From Paenibacillus kyungheensis (lineage in GTDB: Bacteria; Bacillota; Bacilli; Paenibacillales; Paenibacillaceae), in contig NZ_CP117416.1 in the NCBI RefSeq assembly GCF_028606985.1, forward strand, positions 5,196,883-5,260,882: a stretch of 64,000 bases of DNA, written 5' to 3'. The notes under the pieces are model-generated. The model was not told the origin of the DNA, searched no databases, and saw only the letters and a program-made list of their open reading frames with translations. Shown piece by piece: positions 24,398 through 33,969 of this stretch. The stretch's first letter is position 1; every line of letters starts with the position of its first letter. The position numbers and the translations under genes are program-made.

Positions 24398-26356
24398 CTA
24401 TTTTAATGCTTTGACGACTAATGCAGCATATGCACGCGCACCCGATGGATTCAAATGGACACCGTCTGGAGCAAAGTATGAATCTTGTCCAGCACTGGCG
24501 GAATACCAGTCGATAATCGTAATGCGTGAATCTTCTGCGGCGGCATCGCTAAGTGCCTGATTGACTACACTTTCCCATGGGCGAGGAACACGTGTATTCA
24601 CTACAATAATTTTCTTCACACTATCGCTTTTCAGATCAGCGAGCAGATCGTCTAATTGCTCTTTGGTAAATGATCCATTCGTTCCAAGTTCTAAGATCAC
24701 TTTGTGACCCAGTTGTCCGTTACGTGAAAGCTGTTGGACGACTCCAGATGCTTCGGTTAACTGTCTGCCAATTTTGCCATCGATTACAATACCTGGCATC
24801 GCTTCGCTCAAATAAGGAGCGACATCTAACATCACAGAATCGCCGATTGCGCTGATGCCTTTGCCAGAAATGGTATCGACTTCTGTCGTTTTAACCGGTT
24901 CTTTATGCGTAGAATTTGATTTTTTTTCTTCAGTACCTGTTTTACTAGTTTCTGTTGTTGGTTGCTTACTTTCTGGTGAATCTTCTGTAGTTGCTGTTGA
25001 ACTTTCTTTGGACGGATCGGTTGAATCTCCTGCAGTGGATGATTCTGGATTGGTATGATCCGTTGTTGCTGGATGAGAAGATACATTTTTAGGCGCAGGT
25101 GTGATCACCGTTGCTGAAGGTTGCGCTGCATGTTGTGCGATAGCCGTATCTTCATTATTAGAAATAAGATGACTGATTGCTGTTGAAGCCAGTACGAATA
25201 CAACCAAAATGACAGCTCCATGCAACCAGACTCTAGATCCCATATGCTGTAACCGATATTTGAGACGAATACTGCGGAAGCCGTTGTATCGAATCGGTTG
25301 TTCTATATATCGCCACGATAACTCTGCAAGGGCTAGACTGACGGCTACTTGTACAATACTTTTGATAATCGAAGGTTCTGTTGTACTGATCTGTGAAGTC
25401 GAGAGTGTGATCACCGGGAAATGCCACAGATACAGTCCATAAGATCTTTTGCCTAACCAGCGTAAAGACTTGCAACCGAGCACAATCGCAAGGCGACTTG
25501 CTGGATGAGCCAATGTGGCAATCAGCAGTGCTGTGATGATGGCGATAAGCACCATTCCACCACGATATAGAAATGGCTGATATTCATTCGTATGCCAGAT
25601 CATCCAGCCCAGTACGAATAACGTCCCGACACCGACAACATCTAGTACGGTACGTGCTTGAGAAGAGACGCGAGCTTTGAGCTTGGCACTTGGCCATACA
25701 ATCGCAAGCGCCGCTCCGATCAATAGTGCAAAGATACGTGTATCTGTTCCATAGTAGACACGACTAGGATCGCTACCCGGTTCATATAATACAGCCATTA
25801 ACAGTGCTGAGATTGCAGCTAGACTCAGAATCCAACCTGCTAGATTAACACGTTTCGGTAGGAATTTCAGCCCTAATGCAAGTAGCAATGGCCAGATTAG
25901 ATAGAATTGTTCTTCGACAGCCAGCGACCACAGATGACCGAGTGGTGAAGCCGGGCCGAAGCTTTCAAAATACGATACTTTATGGAAAATAAACCACCAG
26001 TTGCTGACATAAAATAATGCCGCAGGTACATCTCCCATCAGTGCTGGCAGACGTGAATGATCTACGACCAGACACCATAACACGACCAAGATGATCATTG
26101 CGAACATAGCAGGTAATAAGCGTCTTGCGCGTCTAATCCAGAAGTCGACTAGATCGAATCGATGATGACGTTCCCATTGCCCTGCAAGAATATCTGTGAT
26201 GAGATAACCGGATAATACAAAAAATATACCGACACCTAGTAATCCACCGGGCGCCCAATCTATATTAAGGTGATACAATACTACTGCCATGACAGCAAAA
26301 GCACGTAACCCATCCAGTCCTGACATGTAACGGTGCTGTTGAAGCGGTTTAGACAT
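24398..26356 (-). CDS. OatA-like membrane acyltransferase with SGNH domain
   Basis: 652 residues. An acyltransferase-3 membrane domain (about 10 helices, residues 10-380; GLDGLRAFAVMAVVLYHL and FWIRRARRLLPAM) is followed by a long Ser/Thr/Pro/Glu-rich linker (about 410-480) and an extracellular SGNH esterase-type domain with GDSVM (Ser), LGTNG (Asn) and DGVHLN (Asp/His). This is the layout of OatA, which O-acetylates MurNAc in peptidoglycan and gives lysozyme resistance; teichoic-acid or exopolysaccharide acetylation is an alternative. Upstream 400 bases contain only the CxxH gene terminator. Single-gene unit. Confidence 0.87.
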   Translation of the reverse strand: MSKPLQQHRYMSGLDGLRAFAVMAVVLYHLNIDWAPGGLLGVGIFFVLSGYLITDILAGQWERHHRFDLVDFWIRRARRLLPAMFAMIILVVLWCLVVDHSRLPALMGDVPAALFYVSNWWFIFHKVSYFESFGPASPLGHLWSLAVEEQFYLIWPLLLALGLKFLPKRVNLAGWILSLAAISALLMAVLYEPGSDPSRVYYGTDTRIFALLIGAALAIVWPSAKLKARVSSQARTVLDVVGVGTLFVLGWMIWHTNEYQPFLYRGGMVLIAIITALLIATLAHPASRLAIVLGCKSLRWLGKRSYGLYLWHFPVITLSTSQISTTEPSIIKSIVQVAVSLALAELSWRYIEQPIRYNGFRSIRLKYRLQHMGSRVWLHGAVILVVFVLASTAISHLISNNEDTAIAQHAAQPSATVITPAPKNVSSHPATTDHTNPESSTAGDSTDPSKESSTATTEDSPESKQPTTETSKTGTEEKKSNSTHKEPVKTTEVDTISGKGISAIGDSVMLDVAPYLSEAMPGIVIDGKIGRQLTEASGVVQQLSRNGQLGHKVILELGTNGSFTKEQLDDLLADLKSDSVKKIIVVNTRVPRPWESVVNQALSDAAAEDSRITIIDWYSASAGQDSYFAPDGVHLNPSGARAYAALVVKALK

Positions 26357-26581
26357 GACGTAACCGCCCCTTATGTAAAAGTGCCCAGATGTTATTCATT
26401 TCTTCTACCCTTTCTGTACATGTTCCTCATTTATTTACCCATTTTCTATTCTTTTATTATATAGAAGTACGCTATTCAGAGAATCTCAGCAAAGTTAAAA
26501 AATAATGACAGTAACGTCAAAATATAAAATGTTATGCCTCATATAAAAAGCACATACATTCTGTTCAGACCAAAGGAAATA

Positions 26582-26603
26582 AGGAACCGCGCTTACGGTT
26601 CCT
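26582..26603 (-). terminator. Hairpin downstream of the CxxH/CxxC gene
   Basis: AGGAACCG (26582-26589) and CGGTTCCT (26596-26603) form a perfect 8-bp stem with a 6-base loop; the downstream T content is modest (TATTTCC). The 26357-26758 interval otherwise holds nothing I can assign. Confidence 0.5.
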
Positions 26604-26758
26604 CCCCCTTTTGATCCGTTCATGATCTGTACGTGCTGGTTAGAATGCCTGTTAGTTATAAATTCATGATTACATTCACTTTATTTCTCTCTATACAACG
26701 CCATTTCATGAATACCTAAGTCACTGTATAATAGTTGCGATCTTGTTACCTGCTCTGG

Positions 26759-26926
26759 TTAGACCACCAAAAATTCAGCATGTTGTTCGCAATAACTACA
26801 TTTTGCAGGCGGGTCCCAGTCCGAAAATTCGGTCTCTTTTAGATCGACAACATCCGGTGCTTCTTCCAATTCATCTACGAATTCTTCCAATGCTTTTTCA
26901 ATGTGTTCTTTACATACGACATACAT
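26759..26926 (-). CDS. CxxH/CxxC protein (BA_5709-type family), 55 aa
   Basis: Fifty-five residues starting MYVVCKEHIEKALEEFVDEL and ending with a CSYCEQHAEFLVV tail. C5xxH8 and C43xxC46 form the CxxH/CxxC metal-binding arrangement that names the family. In Bacillales these genes lie between htrA and rlmH, as here next to htrA; the acidic middle (EEAPDVVDL) is also typical. AAAGGAG lies upstream of the ATG, spaced rather far (13 bases). Function unknown; zinc binding is inferred. Confidence 0.82.
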   Translation of the reverse strand: MYVVCKEHIEKALEEFVDELEEAPDVVDLKETEFSDWDPPAKCSYCEQHAEFLVV

Positions 26927-26976
26927 CAATAGGGTCAAGCTCCTTTACTGGTTCAATATCTATATCGGCAAGTAGA

Positions 26977-28230
26977 TCAATCAGGCTTGGACAGAAGTTG
27001 AAGAGTAATATCCTTCTTCACGCCATCCCGATAATAGGTGATCTCAAGCGAATCACCGACCTTCTTATGATTATACAAATACTTGCGTAAATCAAGTGTA
27101 GAAGTGATTTTTTGTTGATCCAACTGCACGATAATATCATCGGCAAGTATCCCTGCTTCTTTGGCAGGTCCACTAGCTTCGACGACAATAATACCGTCGG
27201 TTACCCCTTTCGGTAACTCTGGCTTTTTGTAATCTTTTTCTTGTTCATCGAACAAACGATATGCATTTTTATTATCAAAGTCTGTTGTATATACGCCCAG
27301 GTATGGACGGCTAATTTTACCATTTTTAATCAAAAGATCGACATTCTTCATGACTTCATTGATCGGAATTGCAAATCCCAGTCCTTCGACACCGGTATCC
27401 GAGATTTTCATCGTATTGATGCCGATCACTTGTCCGTTCAAATTGACCAATGCTCCGCCACTATTGCCTTCATTGATCGCGGCATCGGTCTGAATCACAT
27501 TTTGTTCCCAATCATACGTACCGTCTTGATTAAGCGATACTGGAATCAGACGATTGTTGTAGCTAATAATTCCTGATGTCATCGTACCATTAAATCCTAG
27601 TGGATTGCCAATAGCCATCACAGTCTCGCCTAATTGAAGCTGATCCGAGTTGCCTAATTGAGCGATCGTATCGATATTTTTACTGCTAATCGACAGCACA
27701 GCAATATCGCTTATAAAGTCTGTACCTACAACAGTCGCGGCTAATGTGGTTCCATCGCTTAGCACTGTTTTGACTTGATCTGCGTCTTGAATGACATGAT
27801 TATTCGTGACGATATAAGCTTTACTGCCTTCTTTGCGGAAAATAACTCCTGATCCAAGTGCAGACTCATTCAATGTAGACGACTCATCTTGATAATTCAC
27901 AATACTCACCATCGCCGGACGCACTTCATTCGCGACATGAATTAACTGTTCATATGGATTACCGTCTGTTTGTTGAGTCGTCGTAGGAACGATACTGCTA
28001 GCGACAACAGAAGAAGAGGAGCTGCTGCTATACCATCCGAATAAGCTAATGATCGCTATTACTGTTACTGCACTACTGATCGAGCTAATCGCTATTACTT
28101 TGATCGTAGAAGACGATCTGGAACGTCCAGCTAAGGAACGATTTCGATAAGATGAAAATGGCACAGACATTTTACGTTTGGATCGCCGTGATACTTTGGT
28201 GTTGTAGAAATCATCATCAAATAAGCTCAT
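26977..28230 (-). CDS. HtrA-like membrane-anchored serine protease (S1C) with PDZ domain
   Basis: 417 residues: basic cytoplasmic tail, one membrane helix around residues 43-65, Ser-rich tether, trypsin-like domain with catalytic His in IVTNNHVI, Asp in SDIAVLSI and Ser in NEGNSGGAL, then a PDZ domain (GIIVVEASGPAKEAGILADD). It degrades or refolds damaged secreted proteins at the membrane. Its place directly after walJ matches B. subtilis yyxA. The 87-bp gap from walJ leaves room for its own promoter, but read-through from the wal operon is likely. Confidence 0.93.
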   Translation of the reverse strand: MSLFDDDFYNTKVSRRSKRKMSVPFSSYRNRSLAGRSRSSSTIKVIAISSISSAVTVIAIISLFGWYSSSSSSSVVASSIVPTTTQQTDGNPYEQLIHVANEVRPAMVSIVNYQDESSTLNESALGSGVIFRKEGSKAYIVTNNHVIQDADQVKTVLSDGTTLAATVVGTDFISDIAVLSISSKNIDTIAQLGNSDQLQLGETVMAIGNPLGFNGTMTSGIISYNNRLIPVSLNQDGTYDWEQNVIQTDAAINEGNSGGALVNLNGQVIGINTMKISDTGVEGLGFAIPINEVMKNVDLLIKNGKISRPYLGVYTTDFDNKNAYRLFDEQEKDYKKPELPKGVTDGIIVVEASGPAKEAGILADDIIVQLDQQKITSTLDLRKYLYNHKKVGDSLEITYYRDGVKKDITLQLLSKPD

Positions 28231-28317
28231 GCTGATCGCCCCTTTGCTTGTCTATGCTAATCAGATTAATTATATGATTTCAATTTTACCAAAAATAACC
28301 ATTTTCTGAAACTGAAT

Positions 28318-29124
28318 TTATTTGTCGCTTATAATATCCCATGGTGTTGGACGATCATAATATGTTTCACATAGCTTAAATTCGTGATCTTTATAAAAGC
28401 AGCCTCTACTCTCCATCGCATCACGTACTGTTAGCTTGGCAAGTTCCATCATATTGTGATCTCGACTCAAGTGAGCAAGATAAGTACGCTTGGTTTTGCG
28501 TGTAAGTAGTTCACTTAATGCTTCGCCTGCTGCATCATTCGATAAGTGACCGATATCGCTAAGAATCCGTCGTTTGGTATTCCATGGATATCTGCCCATC
28601 CGTAGCATTTCAATATCGTGATTCGCTTCAAGCACTAATACATCAGAACCAGCAATACTTTGCATGACTTTATCGCTTACATATCCAAGATCAGTAGCTA
28701 GACTTAACTTTTCATCTCCATCTGTAAAAAAATAACCTACAGGCTCTGCCGCATCATGCGAGATCCCGAACGATTCAATTCGCATCGAACCGAATGTAAG
28801 ATGATCGCCTGTTTGCATAATTTGCTTTTGCTCTGGTGACAATTTGCCGATCGAACGTTCCATCGCGCCCCATGTTTTTTCATTTGCATAGATCGGTAAT
28901 TCGTATTTTCGAGCAACAGCTCCTAATCCTTTAATATGATCAGAATGTTCATGTGTAATCAGAATCCCATGAATCTGTTCACCGGTAAGATCGCGTTCTT
29001 GTAATAATTCACCGATTCGACGTGCACTCAATCCAGCATCGATCAGGATGGTTGCATCTTTATTTTGAACAATAGTCGCATTGCCTGTTGATCCACTTGA
29101 TAAGACTGTAAACTGTATTCCCAT
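28318..29124 (-). CDS. walJ: WalJ (YycJ) metallo-beta-lactamase-fold hydrolase
   Basis: 268 residues. ILITHEHSDHIKGLG carries the HxHxDH metal motif near residue 56, and SGSTGNATIVQ at the N-terminus is typical of YycJ. It is the last classical gene of the walRKHIJ operon; family members are predicted two-metal nucleases implicated in DNA repair or replication control. Only 9 bp separate it from walI. TAAGGAG precedes the ATG by 12 bases. Confidence 0.93.
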   Translation of the reverse strand: MGIQFTVLSSGSTGNATIVQNKDATILIDAGLSARRIGELLQERDLTGEQIHGILITHEHSDHIKGLGAVARKYELPIYANEKTWGAMERSIGKLSPEQKQIMQTGDHLTFGSMRIESFGISHDAAEPVGYFFTDGDEKLSLATDLGYVSDKVMQSIAGSDVLVLEANHDIEMLRMGRYPWNTKRRILSDIGHLSNDAAGEALSELLTRKTKRTYLAHLSRDHNMMELAKLTVRDAMESRGCFYKDHEFKLCETYYDRPTPWDIISDK

Positions 29125-29133
29125 GTGTCTACT

Positions 29134-29880
29134 CTACTCCTTATTTTCTGCCGCTGGAGGAACAATCACTTCTCCATTTATTGCTTGTACATAATAAAAA
29201 GCTCCACTATCTAGAGCAATACGCCATACCGGTACAGCGAGCTGATGCGTACTGTCCAGTGTCTGCCCGTAAAAGCCGAGCGCTATATCTTTCACTACCG
29301 AACTTTCGGGTATTTCTTTTTCAATTAAGCTTCCAAGAGCATTCGATGCAGAGATAATTTCTTGCTTCGGTTGATCTTGATTGGCACTTACTGTCCATTG
29401 AGGCTCTGTATACGAAGTAATCTTCTGATTACTATAATACAACTGTAAATTCATATTAAATAGAGGAAGATCACTATTAATAAGCGGATGAAGCATAAAT
29501 ACACTTTCTTCGCTCACTAACGGATCATACCGATAATTTTCGATATCAGGAATTTCGTCTGCTAATTGATTACGTAATTCGTCTTCATTAAAGATTAATT
29601 GACTATCGACAGAGCTTTTCAGCTTAATCGGAGTCTCTATAACATCTTGTCCGTTATACTGGTAAATGATTTTGGACAAAATAGGTGTATCTCTTGGAAT
29701 CTGTGCGGTGACCTGAATATGTTTCTCTTCCATCGCTTGCTGCGCGTTATCGCTTAAAGAGGTAAAGTCCAGATTGGATTGGGCTTGATCACGTACATCC
29801 ACCCACAACTGGTATCCCAGTAAAACGTTTAGCAATAAAAAAGCACAGATCAGTACGCTTTTTGCTCTTCCCCAATCCAT
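29134..29880 (-). CDS. walI: WalI (YycI) regulatory protein of WalK
   Basis: 248 residues with one N-terminal membrane helix (AKSVLICAFLLLNVLLGYQLW) and an extracellular domain of YycI fold ending in YYVQAINGEVIVPP. In B. subtilis WalI and WalH form a membrane complex with WalK that tunes its activity. A GGGAGG site precedes the ATG. It is 21 bp from walH. Confidence 0.92.
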   Translation of the reverse strand: MDWGRAKSVLICAFLLLNVLLGYQLWVDVRDQAQSNLDFTSLSDNAQQAMEEKHIQVTAQIPRDTPILSKIIYQYNGQDVIETPIKLKSSVDSQLIFNEDELRNQLADEIPDIENYRYDPLVSEESVFMLHPLINSDLPLFNMNLQLYYSNQKITSYTEPQWTVSANQDQPKQEIISASNALGSLIEKEIPESSVVKDIALGFYGQTLDSTHQLAVPVWRIALDSGAFYYVQAINGEVIVPPAAENKE

Positions 29881-29901
29881 CGTGGACCTCCCAAATCATG
29901 T

Positions 29902-31233
29902 TCATTTTTTCATGCTTGTATTCGTATTGCTTGAGTTCAGTACAATACTTTTGCCATCTTGCAATTTAACCATCCATACCGGACTCAGCACAATCACTCC
30001 ATTACCAAGTGTAGGACGATATGCTGGATAAATATTACGAATCATCTGATCAGCAGGAATCTGCGCTTTGATCAAGTTCTGTAATGCTTTGCCGCCCGGT
30101 AATGAGATCACTTTGGCTCGTGTAATATTCGATTCATTGATTGGCGGATTGTTAGCACCGGTATACAACATCGAACGTTCATAAGAAGATACTGTTCCAT
30201 GCTCCATTACAAGCTTCATATAGCCGAATTTTAATTTGTCGGTATCTACAATCGGATACGACTGAATATACTGGCGGAAAATAAACTCTTTATCATCATT
30301 TGTGTTATTATCCATCATCAGCATATAGGATCCCGGCCATCCACCATGTTGATTAACAAAATCGATCGCAGATAATACATTATCCGAAACATTGTTCGTT
30401 CCTGTTGTTGGTGCTGTCGGATCGGTATAGGTCATCCATTTCTGCTTGGTATCGACCTGTAGACTGCGCTTGCTATCGGTATAAATTTCGGTTCCATTTT
30501 CTTCATTAATATTACGGGTTGCTCCTGGATCAAAAAACAGATTACGCTGCATCTGTTCTGTTGTATACATTTCAAGCTTGAGTGTCAGTGATTGAATATT
30601 CAGCGCTGTCTGCGGAATATAATAACCGTCTGTTTGATAAAGGTAATTGATCGAATCTGTACTCATTATCATCATCTGCTGAATATCTGTATTCGTCCAT
30701 GCCATATCTGTGGCTTCATAGACTACATCTCCACTAGCACTAAAAAAGAAAGCGCGTGGTTTGGTACTGTTCGTTGTGTTATAGATCCAGATTCGGTTAA
30801 CAGTATCGCCTTCAAATAATGAGTCTGGGCTAATATCCAATGTGCGTTCCAACAGACTTACAGGGATTCCGCTACTGAATGTCATTTCTAACCCGGCATC
30901 ATTACGAATTTCATTCCAATTAACCGTCTGCACTGATAATCGTCTAAACTGACTAAAATTGCTACCTTTTAGACGGCTATAAATCGCATTGTAATTCGAT
31001 GATGCCGGATAGAATACCGTGTGTTTATTATTTTTAAGATGCACAATCATCTGATCTGGAAAAATAGTATTTTCAATCGTAGTCCGTGGACCCATATCTT
31101 CAGTCTGCACATAACTAGCTTCCGAATTAGCCACCGAATCTGCTCCAGGCATCCGGTAAATCAGGTAATAACTCTGTACCAAACTGACTACGATTAAGCC
31201 TACAAGTAAGATGGATTTGATATTTTCTCTCAA
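29902..31233 (-). CDS. walH: WalH (YycH) regulatory protein of WalK
   Basis: 443 residues: an N-terminal membrane helix (SILLVGLIVVSLVQSYYLIY) then the large extracellular YycH region with a C-terminal part resembling YycI. The start is TTG at 31233, overlapping the walK stop codon by 4 bp (TTGA) with GAAGGAG upstream, so translation is coupled to the kinase. It modulates WalK together with WalI. Confidence 0.92.
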   Translation of the reverse strand: MRENIKSILLVGLIVVSLVQSYYLIYRMPGADSVANSEASYVQTEDMGPRTTIENTIFPDQMIVHLKNNKHTVFYPASSNYNAIYSRLKGSNFSQFRRLSVQTVNWNEIRNDAGLEMTFSSGIPVSLLERTLDISPDSLFEGDTVNRIWIYNTTNSTKPRAFFFSASGDVVYEATDMAWTNTDIQQMMIMSTDSINYLYQTDGYYIPQTALNIQSLTLKLEMYTTEQMQRNLFFDPGATRNINEENGTEIYTDSKRSLQVDTKQKWMTYTDPTAPTTGTNNVSDNVLSAIDFVNQHGGWPGSYMLMMDNNTNDDKEFIFRQYIQSYPIVDTDKLKFGYMKLVMEHGTVSSYERSMLYTGANNPPINESNITRAKVISLPGGKALQNLIKAQIPADQMIRNIYPAYRPTLGNGVIVLSPVWMVKLQDGKSIVLNSSNTNTSMKK

Positions 31234-33080
31234 TGTACTCCATCTCCTTCTTCATGCAAAGGTAGCGTAACAGTGACTTTGGTCCATTGTCCGAACTCTG
31301 ATTCAAGGGAAATATGACCTTCATGAGCAAGCACCATTTCCCGGGCAATAGAAAGCCCTAATCCGGTTCCTCCCATATTGCGAGAACGTGCTTTGTCTAC
31401 TCGATAAAAGCGTTCGAATATCCGATCCAAGTCTTGCTTAGGAATCCCGATGCCTGTATCGGTAACCGTTATCGCAACCATACCATCTTCTGTACTATAA
31501 GCACCCAGTGTCACTTTACCACCATCCGGTGTGTATTTTAACGAATTAGAGACTAGATTATCGAGTACTTGATCCATATGATCTCGATCTATCCATACAC
31601 TACCAACATCAATATCGAGATCGGTAGCCGATTGAATATCTTTTTGCTGCATTTGTACAGAAAAGCGATCAATCGTATCTTCTAACAGTTCTCGCACATC
31701 CGTACGTTGCTTGCGTAACATCGCTTCGCTAGAATCTAAGCGTGATAAATGAAGCAAGTCAGTGACTAGCCGAATCATACGTTGCGTTTCATTTTGGATT
31801 ACACCGATAAATCGTTCTGCCAGCGCACGTTCTTCTAGCGCTCCATCTTCCAATGCTTCCGTGTAACTTTTAATCGTAGTCAGCGGAGTACGTAATTCAT
31901 GCGATACATTAGCTACGAATTCACGCCGAGCGCCTTCTAACTTTTCTTGCTCTGTTACATCTTGCAATACGGCAATAATACCAGTAATGCTTTCTTTACG
32001 GCGATGGATCGGGCTAAAGGTAACACGTACAATCGAAGAATTACCTTCATATTCCTCGCCTAATTTGAGCACTGTACGGCGAAGTGTGCCGTTTAACAAT
32101 TTGGTACGTTCATTTTCAGGCAGGTGCAAAAGGTCTGCTAACTCTTTACCTACAATCTCTTCTTCACTAACATTCATCATCGTTCCAGCGACTCGATTAA
32201 GTAAAATAACGCGACCTTGTTCGTCTGTAGCTACAACGCCATCACTCATATTTTTCAATATCGAAGCCAGTTTATCTTTTTCTTCTTCATTCTGCGCAAG
32301 TGCATCTCGCAGACGACTGGTCATATAATTAAATGCTTCACTTAGCTGACCGATCTCATCATCGCTATAGACGGTCATCTGATGATCAAAATTCCCCTCT
32401 GCTACTTCTTTGGCTCGGCGGGTCATTTCTTTGATCGGTTGTGTGATCGTATGTGCTAGAATCACTCCAAGCACAGCTGTTAAAGCGAGCGCAATCAGAA
32501 TACCGGATAAGAAAATACCATTGATACGCTTCATCGTGCTGTACAATTCTTTCATAGAAGCAACAATATAGACAGCACCTACTGTTTTGCCACCGCTAAT
32601 TACTGGCTTGGCAACAACACGCTTGCGCTCTCCTGTCTCATCAATAATATATTCTTCATTATCGCTTATTCCTTGTAATGCACGACTAACTACGGTTTGC
32701 GTATTACGACGACCTTCCAGATCGGCACCTGATTGTAAGGAGGAAATAACGACCCGACCACTGATATCAAGTACCTGAATTTCTTGAATCTCTGTGCCGC
32801 TCATATTGTATAGATTATCAACCATCAATTTTAGATCATTGATCGCATTAGAACCTGCTTCACCACTACCCGACCATTTATCTGCTGCAAGTACCGATAG
32901 CAATTCAGCACGTTCTTGTAGATCCTGTGTAAAATTACTGGTTAACGAGTTTTTCATCGCGCTCACAAAATAGACGCCAATCAACTGCATCGCAATCAAA
33001 ATAAGCAGTACATAAATAATAATCAGCCGTGCTTGAATCGTACGGCTGAACCCTGGAAGCAACGGAAATCTGCGCTTCAC
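31230..33080 (-). CDS. walK: WalK (YycG) cell-wall sensor histidine kinase
   Basis: 616 residues: TM helix near 17-38, extracellular sensor to about 185, second TM near 190-210, HAMP, PAS (LASILKNMSDGVVATDEQG), HisKA with the phospho-His in FVANVSHELRTPLTTIKSY, and HATPase with DNLVSNSLKYTPDGG and GTGLGLSIA. It phosphorylates WalR and adjusts autolysin expression to peptidoglycan status. GTG start; its AGGAGG site lies inside the last walR codons, and the genes are 1 bp apart. Confidence 0.96.
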   Translation of the reverse strand: MKRRFPLLPGFSRTIQARLIIIYVLLILIAMQLIGVYFVSAMKNSLTSNFTQDLQERAELLSVLAADKWSGSGEAGSNAINDLKLMVDNLYNMSGTEIQEIQVLDISGRVVISSLQSGADLEGRRNTQTVVSRALQGISDNEEYIIDETGERKRVVAKPVISGGKTVGAVYIVASMKELYSTMKRINGIFLSGILIALALTAVLGVILAHTITQPIKEMTRRAKEVAEGNFDHQMTVYSDDEIGQLSEAFNYMTSRLRDALAQNEEEKDKLASILKNMSDGVVATDEQGRVILLNRVAGTMMNVSEEEIVGKELADLLHLPENERTKLLNGTLRRTVLKLGEEYEGNSSIVRVTFSPIHRRKESITGIIAVLQDVTEQEKLEGARREFVANVSHELRTPLTTIKSYTEALEDGALEERALAERFIGVIQNETQRMIRLVTDLLHLSRLDSSEAMLRKQRTDVRELLEDTIDRFSVQMQQKDIQSATDLDIDVGSVWIDRDHMDQVLDNLVSNSLKYTPDGGKVTLGAYSTEDGMVAITVTDTGIGIPKQDLDRIFERFYRVDKARSRNMGGTGLGLSIAREMVLAHEGHISLESEFGQWTKVTVTLPLHEEGDGVH

Positions 33081-33081
33081 G

Positions 33082-33810
33082 TTATAGTCCTCCTGATTTT
33101 GGACTACGCATCATATAACCAAGACCACGACGCGTTAAAATGTATTCGGGCTTACTGGGATCGTCTTCAATCTTTTCACGTAATCGACGAATTGTAACAT
33201 CGACTGTACGAACATCTCCAAAATATTCGAATCCCCAAACAGCTTGAAGCAAATGCTCACGCGTCATGACGCGACCTGCATTTTTCGCCATATAATACAC
33301 CAATTCATACTCTCGGTGTGTCAGATCAAGCGGTTGATTTTCTTTATAGACCATATACATATCTGTATCAATAAATAGCTCTAACAATCGAAGCCCTTTT
33401 TTCTCTTCTTCTTTGGCAGCTGGTGCAGTTGGTACTGCTGTTAATTTCTGCTGACGACGAATCTGTGCTTTGACACGTGCTAACAATTCGCGTGTACTAA
33501 ATGGCTTGGTGACATAATCATCTGCGCCGAGTTCCAATCCCAACACTTTATCAATCTCAGCATCTTTAGCAGTTAACATAATAATAGGCATATGCATACG
33601 TGTACGTATTTCACGGCATACATCCATCCCGTCTTTTCCTGGCAACATCAGATCCAATAAGATTAAGTCCGGTTCTTCTGCAAATGCTAATTCAACAGCC
33701 GTTACTCCATCAAATGCACAGATGACTTCATAACCTTCTTTTTCCAAATTAAATTTCAATATATCTGCGATCGGTTGTTCATCATCGACAACCAGAATTT
33801 TCCCTTGCAT
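33082..33810 (-). CDS. walR: WalR (YycF) response regulator
   Basis: 242 residues. Receiver domain with DD near 9-10, phospho-Asp in [13 protein letters not shown] (about residue 53) and Lys in DDYVTKPF; OmpR-type winged helix with [20 protein letters not shown] and [12 protein letters not shown]. It is the essential regulator of cell-wall hydrolases in Firmicutes. An Ala/Pro/Glu-rich linker (residues about 122-140) is longer than in B. subtilis. GGGGTGAATAAT precedes the ATG. First gene of the walRKHIJ operon. Confidence 0.96.
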   Translation of the reverse strand: MQGKILVVDDEQPIADILKFNLEKEGYEVICAFDGVTAVELAFAEEPDLILLDLMLPGKDGMDVCREIRTRMHMPIIMLTAKDAEIDKVLGLELGADDYVTKPFSTRELLARVKAQIRRQQKLTAVPTAPAAKEEEKKGLRLLELFIDTDMYMVYKENQPLDLTHREYELVYYMAKNAGRVMTREHLLQAVWGFEYFGDVRTVDVTIRRLREKIEDDPSKPEYILTRRGLGYMMRSPKSGGL

Positions 33811-33914
33811 CTGTATTATTCACCCCATGCCTGCCTGTTATGGTTTTATTTTAACATATCCCTTTACTCCACGACATCATCAGTACTATGCAATTTCAAT
33901 AGATATATACAAAA

Positions 33915-33951
33915 ATACAGCTTCTATATCAAAAGTATATAGAAGCTGTAT
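33915..33951 (-). terminator. Terminator between the M23 peptidase and walR
   Basis: Perfect 15-bp inverted repeat (33915-33929 / 33937-33951), loop 7, followed on the - strand by TTTTTGTA. It ends the M23 transcript before walR, so walR needs its own promoter in 33811-33914. Confidence 0.85.
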
Positions 33952-33969
33952 AGAATTCTACTATTCGAT

